Assembly (NCBI GenBank): GCA_964561995.1
Contig: CAZLQZ010000013.1
Span: forward strand, 1 to 30,676
Direction: 5' to 3'
From: JABIAG01 sp964561995
GTDB taxonomy: Archaea > Nanobdellota > Nanobdellia > Woesearchaeales > JABIAG01
DNA length: 30,676 bases
In this document: positions 21,156-27,614 of the stretch, in pieces
Numbering within the stretch: position 1 is the stretch's first letter
How the letters are laid out: each line of letters opens with the position of its first letter
Made by a program: the position numbers and the translations under genes
The notes under the pieces: generated by a model
The model's input: only the letters and a program-made list of their open reading frames with translations
The model's database searches: none
Told to the model about the DNA's origin: nothing

Positions 21156-21606
21156 AGAGATGAATAATTCTTTAAAAAGGGCAGAACATTCGTGTTTTGT
21201 AAGTTTAAAGTATACCAGAACTGTAGATGTTATAAAGAATTTGGTTGAAAGATTTACTACTACTTTGAAATTTGTTACTGATGTTTTAATAGAATATTCA
21301 TTTGAAAAAGGAAAAATTTCTGAAAAACCTAATACACTTATTGAAAGAATAAATCTTGTTAAAGAACTGTACGATTCTGATGAAAAAGTTATTGAATTAA
21401 TGGGTTATTTATTATTTTTAAGGAGAGTTTTAAGATCTACTTTTGGGAAATGTGAAGAATTTAGAAGACATGTAACTATGATTGTTAAGTTAGATGGTGA
21501 AGAACATAATATTGATATTGATTATCTTATGGAACATTATGAATCGCTTAAAAACGATGTTAAATATATTGAAAATCTCGTCATGGAAATCAAAGATGAA
21601 GATTGA
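21127..21606 (+). CDS. Helical-bundle protein, unknown (second of tandem pair)
   Basis: A 159-residue, highly helical protein starting MNEIIEDTVEEMNNSLKRAEHS. Helices: SLKYTRTVDVIKNLVERFTTTLKFVTDVLIEYSF, IERINLVKELY, VIELMGYLLFLRRVLRS, and a C-terminal YLMEHYESLKNDVKYIENL. The fold plan follows the previous gene. An EEFRRHVTM segment places R and H close together, but the spacing is not that of HEPN RNases. It overlaps the upstream gene by 29 bases and the downstream membrane-protein gene by 11 bases, so the three are probably translated in a coupled way. No family recognised. Confidence 0.75.
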   Translation: MNEIIEDTVEEMNNSLKRAEHSCFVSLKYTRTVDVIKNLVERFTTTLKFVTDVLIEYSFEKGKISEKPNTLIERINLVKELYDSDEKVIELMGYLLFLRRVLRSTFGKCEEFRRHVTMIVKLDGEEHNIDIDYLMEHYESLKNDVKYIENLVMEIKDED

Positions 21607-22081
21607 TGATCAAAAATTTAAAGAAAAAGGATGGACTAAAAGGGAAATTAATAAAGTAAATAAAATTTCTAAAGAACACGAAGATGTTCAAAAAAATACG
21701 CAAATTGCTGTTTATTGGATTATTATTTTTATTATGGTTATTTTAACTTTGTTGATTTCTGTCTGGTTAGTTCCTTTTTTTTTAGTTTTAAAGGGATTTA
21801 ATGTATTTATTTTATTATTTTTATTAGGTTTATGTTTTGGTGCATTGTTTAATAATCTCATTGTTCACTTAGAACATTTAAGTAAAAAACATTATGTTTT
21901 TGCAGGAATTATTATTCCTTTAGTTGCTGTGGCTTCGTTATTCATTATAGTCCAAGTTTCTTCTTGGGCAGCTGCAAAACTGGGTATTGCAATTGTTCAA
22001 AATCCTGTTGAAGTATCCTCATTTTATGTTTTAGGTTTTTTATTACCTTATTTTTATGGTATTCTTTATAAAAAAAGGTAA
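21596..22081 (+). CDS. Four-helix membrane protein, unknown
   Basis: A 161-residue protein. The N-terminal 37 residues are polar (MKIDDQKFKEKGWTKREINKVNKISKEHEDVQKNT), probably a cytoplasmic helix-turn region; four hydrophobic segments follow (about 38-60, 64-88, 99-121, 141-157), ending in a basic KKR. No transport signature is seen. The frame is open about 34 codons further upstream, overlapping the previous gene, but the ATG at 21596 yields a normal start with an 11-base overlap. It closes the operon of two helical proteins. An anchor or receptor for those proteins is one possible role, by proximity only. Confidence 0.72.
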   Translation: MKIDDQKFKEKGWTKREINKVNKISKEHEDVQKNTQIAVYWIIIFIMVILTLLISVWLVPFFLVLKGFNVFILLFLLGLCFGALFNNLIVHLEHLSKKHYVFAGIIIPLVAVASLFIIVQVSSWAAAKLGIAIVQNPVEVSSFYVLGFLLPYFYGILYKKR

Positions 22082-22082
22082 T

Positions 22083-22092
22083 CTTTATAAAG
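22083..22092 (+). promoter_or_regulatory. TATA-like box of the uS13 ribosomal operon
   Basis: The palindrome CTTTATAAAG would start a transcript near 22115, leaving a leader of about 68 bases before uS13. This is longer than the near-zero leaders of most genes here. Confidence 0.6.
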
Positions 22093-22134
22093 GTCCTACT
22101 TTTTCTTTTAGTTATAGTCCGAGTTCATAATAAA

Positions 22135-22179
22135 ATGGGCGAGGTTAGGGCTGTAAAGTTTCTTACAGCTAACATATAA
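22135..22179 (+). other. 14-codon leader reading frame before uS13
   Basis: ATG at 22135, stop TAA at 22177-22179, encoding MGEVRAVKFLTANI, ending 3 bases before the uS13 ATG. The hairpin 22144-22173 lies entirely inside it. No Shine-Dalgarno-like site is seen. It may be translated as a leader peptide, or be a chance frame within an RNA element. Confidence 0.35.
22144..22173 (+). promoter_or_regulatory. Leader hairpin upstream of uS13
   Basis: GCTGTAA (22150-22156) pairs with TTACAGC (22163-22169) around a 6-base loop, and GTTA (22144-22147) pairs with TAAC (22170-22173) across a 2-base bulge (GG): 11 pairs in all. It ends 9 bases before the uS13 start codon, a place where it could control translation of the operon. 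Confidence 0.55.
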
Positions 22180-22182
22180 AAA

Positions 22183-22635
22183 ATGGCAAAAAATATGCAA
22201 GATTTAATTCGAATAGCGAACTCTGATTTAGATGGTAGTAGATCTATTTATTTAGGAATGACAAAAATAAAAGGAATTAGCTTTATGCTTTCAAATGCAA
22301 TTTGTCAAGTTCTTGAAATTAAAAAAGATCAAAAAGCTTCAGAACTTGAGGATGCAACAATAAAAAGGATTGAAGATGCTGTTCAAAATCCACAAAAATT
22401 TGGAATTCCAAATTGGATGTTTAATAGAAGAAAAGATCCAGAAACTGGAGTAGATACTCATATTTCATTAACAGACGTAAGATTTATTGTAGATAATGAC
22501 TTAAAAACAATTAAGAAAATCAAATCTTATAAAGGTTTAAGACATCAATGGGGTCTTCCTGTTAGAGGTCAAAGAACCAAATCTAATTTTAGAAAAAATA
22601 AAGGAAAAGCAACTGGCGTTAAGAGGAATAAGTAA
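22183..22635 (+). CDS. rpsM: Small-subunit ribosomal protein uS13
   Basis: A 150-residue 30S head protein contacting 16S rRNA and P-site tRNA. MTKIKGISFMLSNAICQVLEI (the H2TH-forming start) and the C-terminal SYKGLRHQWGLPVRGQRTKSNFRKNKGK carry the RHxxGLPVRGQRT signature. It is the first gene of the S13-S4-S11-Rpo3-L18-L13-S9-Rpo10 operon, which has a leader with a hairpin. The order is the archaeal standard. Confidence 0.97.
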   Translation: MAKNMQDLIRIANSDLDGSRSIYLGMTKIKGISFMLSNAICQVLEIKKDQKASELEDATIKRIEDAVQNPQKFGIPNWMFNRRKDPETGVDTHISLTDVRFIVDNDLKTIKKIKSYKGLRHQWGLPVRGQRTKSNFRKNKGKATGVKRNK

Positions 22636-22637
22636 AA

Positions 22638-23312
22638 ATGGGCGATCCAAGAAGACTTAAAAAAAGATATTCAGCTCCTTCACATCCTTGGCAAAAAGAA
22701 AGGATTGAAGAAGAAATTGTATTAACTAGAGAATATGGGTTAAGAAACAAAAAAGAAATTTGGAAATTAGTTACTTTATTATCAAATTTTAAAGATCAAG
22801 CAAAAAGATTATCTGCTTCTAATAATGAACAATCTAAAATAGAAACTGAACAATTAATGAAAAAGTTAAAATCTTACGGTTTAGTTGAAGAAACTGCTTC
22901 TTTTGATGAAGTTTTAAGTTTAAATATTAAAGATTTAATGGAAAGAAGATTAGCTACTGTTTTATTTAATAAAAAGTTAGCATTTAGTGTTAAACAAGCA
23001 AGACAAATGATTACGCATAATCATGTAATGGTTGGAAATAAAACGATTAATAGTCCATCATATCTTGTAAAAATTAATGAAGAGGATTCTGTTCAATTTA
23101 ATTCAAAATCACAATTTAAGGATGAAAATCATCCTGAAAGACAAATTAAAAAAGAAATGGAAGAAATTAAAGAAGAAGTAAGGAAGATTAAAAAACAATC
23201 AGAAAAAAAAGTAGTTGTTAAAGAACAACCTAAACCTAAAAAAACTGAAGCAGTTGTTAAAGCTTCAAAAGAATCAAATTCTAAAAAAGTTGAAGAGGTT
23301 AAAAAAGAATGA
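22638..23312 (+). CDS. rpsD: Small-subunit ribosomal protein uS4
   Basis: A 224-residue 30S assembly protein. The N terminus MGDPRRLKKRYSAPSHPWQKERIEEE is the archaeal form (G.P.....Y..P.hPw...R...E). LMERRLATVLFNKKLAFSVKQARQMITHNHVMVGNKTINSPSYLV (about 95-140) is the S4 RNA-binding domain. From about 165 to the end it carries a Lys/Glu/Val low-complexity tail (KEEVRKIKKQSEKKVVVKEQ..) beyond the usual archaeal length of about 170-180. It starts 2 bases after uS13 and overlaps uS11 by 4 bases. Confidence 0.96.
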   Translation: MGDPRRLKKRYSAPSHPWQKERIEEEIVLTREYGLRNKKEIWKLVTLLSNFKDQAKRLSASNNEQSKIETEQLMKKLKSYGLVEETASFDEVLSLNIKDLMERRLATVLFNKKLAFSVKQARQMITHNHVMVGNKTINSPSYLVKINEEDSVQFNSKSQFKDENHPERQIKKEMEEIKEEVRKIKKQSEKKVVVKEQPKPKKTEAVVKASKESNSKKVEEVKKE

Positions 23313-23716
23313 TGCCCGGAAAACAAGAAAAGTTAAGATGGGGAATTGCACACATTTACTCTTCATATAATAATACTATTATTCATGTAACCGATATAAC
23401 TGGAACTGAAACAATCACATTAGCATCTGGTGGACAAGTTGTTAAAACTGACAGACTTGAATCTTCACCAACTGCTGCAATGATGGCTGCAAATAAAGCT
23501 GCTCAAGAATCCAGAGATAAAGGAATTAATGCTTTACACATTAAAACCAGAGCTCCCGGTGGTCATAATGGACCAATGAATCCTGGACCTGGTGCTCAAG
23601 CTGCAATTAGAACTCTTGCAAGAAGAGGTATCAAAATTGGAGTAATTGAAGATGTAACTCCTGTACCACACGGCGGTTGTAGACCAAAAGGTGGAAAAAG
23701 AGGTAGAAGAGTATAA
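23309..23716 (+). CDS. rpsK: Small-subunit ribosomal protein uS11
   Basis: A 135-residue 30S platform protein. It shows WGIAHIYSSYNNTIIHVTDITGTETI, SSPTAAMMAANKAAQ, LHIKTRAPGGHNGPMNPGPGAQAAIRTLARRG and VTPVPHGGCRPKGGKRGRRV, the last being the family C terminus. The start ATG overlaps the uS4 stop (ATGA), giving translational coupling. Two consecutive Met codons begin the gene, and the first is chosen for the overlap. Confidence 0.97.
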   Translation: MMPGKQEKLRWGIAHIYSSYNNTIIHVTDITGTETITLASGGQVVKTDRLESSPTAAMMAANKAAQESRDKGINALHIKTRAPGGHNGPMNPGPGAQAAIRTLARRGIKIGVIEDVTPVPHGGCRPKGGKRGRRV

Positions 23717-23718
23717 AA

Positions 23719-24498
23719 ATGGAAATCAAACTAATTCAAAAAGAGAAAGATGGAAAAGTAGTTTTTAAGATTCTTAAAACTTCTGCTATCTTTGCTAATA
23801 TGATTAGAAGAGAGATCATGGAAAACGTACCAACTATGGCTATTGAAAGTGTAGAAATTAGAAGTAATAATTCTGCATTATATGATGAAATTATATCTCA
23901 TAGATTAGGTTTAATACCTTTAACTACTGATTTGAAAAGTTATACTTTACCTTCAAAATGTAAATGTGAAGGAGAAGGATGTGCAAGATGTCAATTAAAA
24001 TTAACACTTAAAGTTAAAGGACCTTGTACTGTTTATGCATCTGATATTCAATCAAAAGATCCAAAAGTAATTCCTGTTTTTCCTAAAACACCTATTGTTA
24101 AAATAATAAAAGGACAAGAAGTTGAGTTTGAAGCGACAGCAGTTTTAGGTCAAGGGAAAGATCATATCAAATTTGCATCTGGATTAGCTTATTATCATAT
24201 GGATTATGATTTCAAACAATCTAAAAAATTAGATAATGTTGATGAAATTGTAAAATCCTGTCCTGCTGGTGTATTTAAAGCAGAAGATGGAAAGTTAGTT
24301 CCACTAGACGAAACAAAAGGATTTTTATGGGATACTTGTTTGCCTTTTACGGGAGATGCAGTAACTATTACAGAAAAACCTGAAGAGATTATTTTTTCAT
24401 TAGAATCATGGGGACAATTAAGTCCTAAAGAAATATTAACTCAAGCATGTGATGAATTTACTGAACAGCTTGAAGAATTTGAGACTCTATTTAAATAA
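23719..24498 (+). CDS. rpoD: RNA polymerase subunit Rpo3 (D)
   Basis: Alpha-like assembly subunit that pairs with Rpo11. The 259-residue protein has the dimerisation motif SAIFANMIRREIMENVPTMAIESVEI and SALYDEIISHRLGLIPLTTDL. A loop CKCEGEGCARC (C-x-C-x4-C-x2-C, about 84-94) matches the zinc site of eukaryotic Rpb3 and many archaeal D subunits. The inserted D3 domain (about 160-205) retains CPAGVF but lacks the CxxCxxC cysteines of the [4Fe-4S] forms. It sits 2 bases after uS11 and 2 bases before eL18. Confidence 0.96.
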   Translation: MEIKLIQKEKDGKVVFKILKTSAIFANMIRREIMENVPTMAIESVEIRSNNSALYDEIISHRLGLIPLTTDLKSYTLPSKCKCEGEGCARCQLKLTLKVKGPCTVYASDIQSKDPKVIPVFPKTPIVKIIKGQEVEFEATAVLGQGKDHIKFASGLAYYHMDYDFKQSKKLDNVDEIVKSCPAGVFKAEDGKLVPLDETKGFLWDTCLPFTGDAVTITEKPEEIIFSLESWGQLSPKEILTQACDEFTEQLEEFETLFK

Positions 24499-24500
24499 AA

Positions 24501-24866
24501 ATGGTAAAAAGAACAGGACCAACAAACTATCAACTTCAAGGGTTGGTAAAGGAATTGAAAAAGAAATCAATAGAAGATAACTCCGGAATCTGGAAAAGAA
24601 TCGCTGTTGATTTGGAAAAACCTTCTAGACAAAGAAGAATTGTTAATTTGTCAAGAATAAGTAGATTTTGTAAAGAAGATGAAACAATTGTTGTTCCTGG
24701 AAAAGTACTTGCTGATGGCGATATAGATAAAAAAATCAATGTTGCTGCTTTTGCATTTTCAAAAACAGCTAAAGAAAAAATATTAAAATCAAATGGTCAA
24801 TTAATGACTATTCCTGAATTAATGAAGAAAAACCCAAAAACATCAGAGATGAGGATTATAGGATGA
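24501..24866 (+). CDS. rpl18e: Large-subunit ribosomal protein eL18
   Basis: A 121-residue 50S protein. The start RTGPTNYQLQGLVKELKKKS and the middle WKRIAVDLEKPSRQRRIVNLSRISRF.KEDETIVVPGKVLADGDI are typical (archaeal L18e: ..R.T.NP....l...L...). It overlaps uL13 by 4 bases (ATGA). Position and length are as expected for the archaeal operon. Confidence 0.96.
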   Translation: MVKRTGPTNYQLQGLVKELKKKSIEDNSGIWKRIAVDLEKPSRQRRIVNLSRISRFCKEDETIVVPGKVLADGDIDKKINVAAFAFSKTAKEKILKSNGQLMTIPELMKKNPKTSEMRIIG

Positions 24867-25276
24867 ATATCGACGCAAAAGGATTAATACTTGGAAGATT
24901 AGGAACTGTTGTTGCTAAGAAAGCTTTACTTGGTGAACAAATTAATATTTATAATTGTAATGAAGTAGTAATTACTGGTGAAAAAAAAAGAATATTTAAT
25001 GATTATAAAAGAAAAAGAGAAATGGGTACACATTCAACAGGACCATTTCAACCTAAAGTATCATTTAAATTTGTTAAAAGATCAATAAGAGGAATGTTAC
25101 CTTATAAAAAGTCAAAAGGAAGAGAAGCTCTTGATAGAATTAAGTGTTTTAATGGAATGCCTGAAGAAGGTGTTAAAATGGAAACAATTGATAATGCTCA
25201 TATTGATAATACTTTAGTTTCAAAATTTATTAATGTTAAAGAATTATGTAAATTAATGGGAGGGAAAGTTGAGTAA
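24863..25276 (+). CDS. rplM: Large-subunit ribosomal protein uL13
   Basis: A 137-residue 50S protein. It has IDAKGLILGRLGTVVAKKALLGE at the start, MGTHSTGPFQPK, and IRGMLPYKKSKGREALDRIKCFNGMPEE, the RGMLP signature. The start overlaps eL18 by 4 bases; the end overlaps the TTG-initiated uS9 gene by 8 bases. Confidence 0.97.
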   Translation: MNIDAKGLILGRLGTVVAKKALLGEQINIYNCNEVVITGEKKRIFNDYKRKREMGTHSTGPFQPKVSFKFVKRSIRGMLPYKKSKGREALDRIKCFNGMPEEGVKMETIDNAHIDNTLVSKFINVKELCKLMGGKVE

Positions 25277-25667
25277 AAAAATAATTGCATCAGGAAAAAG
25301 AAAAACTGCAGTTGCAAGAGCAGCATTAGGTTCAGGAAATGGAGAAGTTTTAGTAAATGGTGTAAATCTAGATGTTCTTACTCCCGAAATTTTAAGAATG
25401 AGAATTCAAACTCCTTTAATTTTAGCCGAAGACATAGCTAAAAAAGTTAAAATCAATGTAAGAGTTAATGGTGGAGGCGTATCTTCAAGAGCAGAAGCGT
25501 GTTCATTAGCTATTGCAAGAGCACTTGCAAAACAAGATAAAAAATTAGAAAAAGTCTTTTTAACTTATGACAGACAATTATTAGTTGCTGATGTAAGAAG
25601 AAAAGAAGTTGTTAAACCAAATACACATGGTAAAGCACGTTCAAAAAGACAAAAGTCGTACAGGTAA
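25269..25667 (+). CDS. rpsI: Small-subunit ribosomal protein uS9
   Basis: A 132-residue 30S protein whose basic C-terminal tail contacts P-site tRNA. It has IIASGKRKTAVARAALGSGNGEVLVNG, NVRVNGGGVSSRAEACSLAIARAL, and the end HGKARSKRQKSYR (archaeal KARR.xQ.SyR). The start is TTG, not ATG: TTG-AGT-AAA is preceded 4 bases upstream by GGGAGGG, a strong ribosome-binding site inside uL13. This decides the start; the next in-frame Met comes far inside the protein. Confidence 0.93.
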   Translation: MSKKIIASGKRKTAVARAALGSGNGEVLVNGVNLDVLTPEILRMRIQTPLILAEDIAKKVKINVRVNGGGVSSRAEACSLAIARALAKQDKKLEKVFLTYDRQLLVADVRRKEVVKPNTHGKARSKRQKSYR

Positions 25668-25674
25668 ACCAAAA

Positions 25675-25869
25675 ATGATGATTCCAATAAGATGTTTTAG
25701 TTGTGGAAAACCAGTTGCCCATTTATGGGAGGATTTTCTGGAAAGAAAGAAAAAAGAAGACGTTAAGACAATTCTTGATGATATGAAACTAGAAAGACAT
25801 TGTTGTAGATCTATATTAATGGGACATGTTGACTTAATTGATGTAACTTCTAAATTTAAGAAAAGTTAA
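25675..25869 (+). CDS. rpoN: RNA polymerase subunit Rpo10 (N)
   Basis: A 64-residue zinc-bundle subunit that helps assemble the Rpo3-Rpo11 platform. It begins MMIPIRCFSCGKPVAHLWEDF, and RHCCRSILMGHVDLID completes the C-x2-C...C-C zinc site (Cys 7, 10, 44, 45 approximately). Consensus is MiIPvRCfsCGkvi...RYCCRRm. The frame is open upstream through the end of uS9, but the Met pair at 25675/25678 is the true start, 7 bases after the uS9 stop. In many archaea rpoK, enolase and uS2 follow; here the operon ends. Confidence 0.96.
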   Translation: MMIPIRCFSCGKPVAHLWEDFLERKKKEDVKTILDDMKLERHCCRSILMGHVDLIDVTSKFKKS

Positions 25870-25933
25870 TTTTTCTTTTTATAAATTCTTTATTTAAATT
25901 ATTATTATTTTATTAAATATTTAAAAAGTATTT

Positions 25934-26392
25934 TTATTTTAGATAAGTTCTAAAACTATATCCGTCTCTTTTATCATCAACAATTAATTTCCAATCATTT
26001 GTTATTTCTGGAAAGAATGCATCTCCTTTTACATCTTTATGAACCTTAGTAATTTCTAATCTTGTTGCTAAAGGCATAGTTTGTTTATATATTTGTTCTC
26101 CTCCAATAATGTATGCAAAATCATTAGTTTCTTTGGCTTTTAATAGTGCTTCTTTTACTGTTCTTGCAGTAATTACTTCTTCAAAAGTAGTATTTTTTGA
26201 AAGAACAATATTTAATCTATTTTTTAAGGGACGACCAATAGATTCATAAGTTTTTCTTCCCATTATTATTGGGTAAGGAGTTGTTAGTTCTCTAAATCTT
26301 TTTAGATCTTCTGGAATTTTCCAAGGGAGTTTTCCTTCTAATCCTATGGTATTATTCTCTGAAACTGCCGCAATTAATATTATCTCTCTCAT
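25934..26392 (-). CDS. folA: Dihydrofolate reductase
   Basis: Reduces dihydrofolate to tetrahydrofolate with NADPH, regenerating the cofactor oxidised by ThyA. The 152-residue protein has the hallmark IAAVSENNTIGLEGKLPWKIPEDLKRFRELT (7-37), with the catalytic acid in PEDLKRF, IIMGRKTYESIGRPLKNRLNIVLS (42-65), and AYIIGGEQIYKQ (about 93-104). It is bacterial-type. The ATG overlaps the thyA end by 4 bases, so the two form a coupled unit for dTMP synthesis. The converging rpoN gene ends 64 bases away. Confidence 0.96.
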   Translation of the reverse strand: MREIILIAAVSENNTIGLEGKLPWKIPEDLKRFRELTTPYPIIMGRKTYESIGRPLKNRLNIVLSKNTTFEEVITARTVKEALLKAKETNDFAYIIGGEQIYKQTMPLATRLEITKVHKDVKGDAFFPEITNDWKLIVDDKRDGYSFRTYLK

Positions 26393-27258
26393 ATTGCTTT
26401 TTCCATTTTAATTTTTGGATGGTGTTTATAATTTATTATTTCAGTTTGTTTATATGACCAATCAAGTGTAGAAGTAAAGTTTTTTGTTTCTATAGTTGGA
26501 AGAGGTTTTGGTTCTCTTGTTAATTGTTCTGTTAAGCCTTCTTTGTGAATATCATAAATATGAACATCTCCCAAAAAACCTACTAATCTTCCTTCTTTTA
26601 ATCCTGATTCTTTTGCAAGTAAATGTAATAATGTTGCATAACTTGCAATGTTAAATGGTAATCCTAAACCAACATCAACACTTCTTTGGTTCCACATTAA
26701 ACTTAATTTATTATCAATTACATCAATTTGAAAACTATAGTGACAAGGCCTTAATGCCATTTGCTTTAATTGTTGTGGGTTCCATGCCGAAACTAATAAA
26801 CCTCTATTTTCTGGATTTGTTTTCAAACAATCTATTATTCCTTTTAATTGGTCAATACCTTCTTGCCCATAATTTTTATTCCATCCATGGTAAGGAGCAT
26901 TAAAATGTCGCCATTGAAAACCATAAATTGGACCCATTTCTCTTTCGGCTTCCATTTTTTCTTTTGTTTTTTTGTCAGTTCCATAAGAAACAACATCTGG
27001 TGAACACCATTCATCCCAAATATGATTATTATTAATAGTTCTTAACCATTCTTTATCTGTTTTTCCTTGAATAAAAAATTCTAATTCTGAAGAAACTAAT
27101 CTATATGGCACAGTTTTGGTTGTAATTAATGGAAATCCTTCTGACATTTCATGCTCAAAAATCATTCCCGATACTGCTAAAGTAGGAACATCATTTCTTA
27201 CTACTTTTTTCTTTCCTTTAGTAAATACTTTTTGAATAATATCTAAATATGCTTTCAT
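26389..27258 (-). CDS. thyA: Thymidylate synthase (ThyA)
   Basis: Converts dUMP to dTMP with methylene-tetrahydrofolate. The 289-residue protein has the ThyA start GKKKVVRNDVPTLAVSGMIFEHEMSEGFPLITTK, GPIYGFQWRHF (109-119), the nucleophile Cys172 in LRPCHYSFQ, and NQRSVDVGLGLPFNIASYA (about 190-209). All catalytic segments are intact. It is of the classical folate-consuming type (not ThyX), so a DHFR is needed, and folA follows in coupled overlap. A TATA-like TTTATTAA (27282-27289) is centred about 26 bases upstream. Confidence 0.97.
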   Translation of the reverse strand: MKAYLDIIQKVFTKGKKKVVRNDVPTLAVSGMIFEHEMSEGFPLITTKTVPYRLVSSELEFFIQGKTDKEWLRTINNNHIWDEWCSPDVVSYGTDKKTKEKMEAEREMGPIYGFQWRHFNAPYHGWNKNYGQEGIDQLKGIIDCLKTNPENRGLLVSAWNPQQLKQMALRPCHYSFQIDVIDNKLSLMWNQRSVDVGLGLPFNIASYATLLHLLAKESGLKEGRLVGFLGDVHIYDIHKEGLTEQLTREPKPLPTIETKNFTSTLDWSYKQTEIINYKHHPKIKMEKAI

Positions 27259-27614
27259 AATATAATTAAGATATATTTTTTTAATAAATTATTAGATTCT
27301 TAAGAATACATTTAATGTTTTTGTAAAACATCTTTCGTTTAACTCACCCCATTTAAAATATCTGTGTTGGGTTGTCGTCTATGTTAATCTAAAAAATCTA
27401 GTTTCACTGACCCATTGGTAAGGGTTTTTATAAGGCCACATTTAGGTAAAACTTTTTATATGAGCTTGTTTTACTTCACTATGAGCTTAAATGATTTCAA
27501 AACTTTTATTACTCTTACTGGAATGATTTTCATAAATTAAGCTCTAACATTGTTTCTTAGGGTTTAGTTAAGTTACATAATATTTAAATAAAAAGTAAGA
27601 TTTGAGGAAATAAG
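27259..27614. other. 356-base intergenic region, no gene identified
   Basis: Between divergent thyA and leuS. It holds the thyA TATA box, several further TATA-like sequences on the plus strand (ATTTAAAATA 27351-27360, TTTTTATAAG 27424-27433, CTTTTTATATG 27452-27462), and TATTTAAATA (27581-27590), the probable leuS box. A short frame from 27460 (MSLFYFTMSLNDFKTF, 26 codons) follows one of these boxes. CTGA at 27407 could be a D box, but no clear C box pairs with it. I cannot support an RNA or protein gene. Confidence 0.5.

Noticed and set aside
21127..21606. HEPN toxin RNase
   Set aside because: The helical outline is compatible, but the R-x4-6-H motif is missing and no nucleotidyltransferase partner is adjacent.
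27400..27540. C/D box small RNA
   Set aside because: A CTGA is present, but no convincing RTGATGA C box at the right distance and no guide match could be found by eye.
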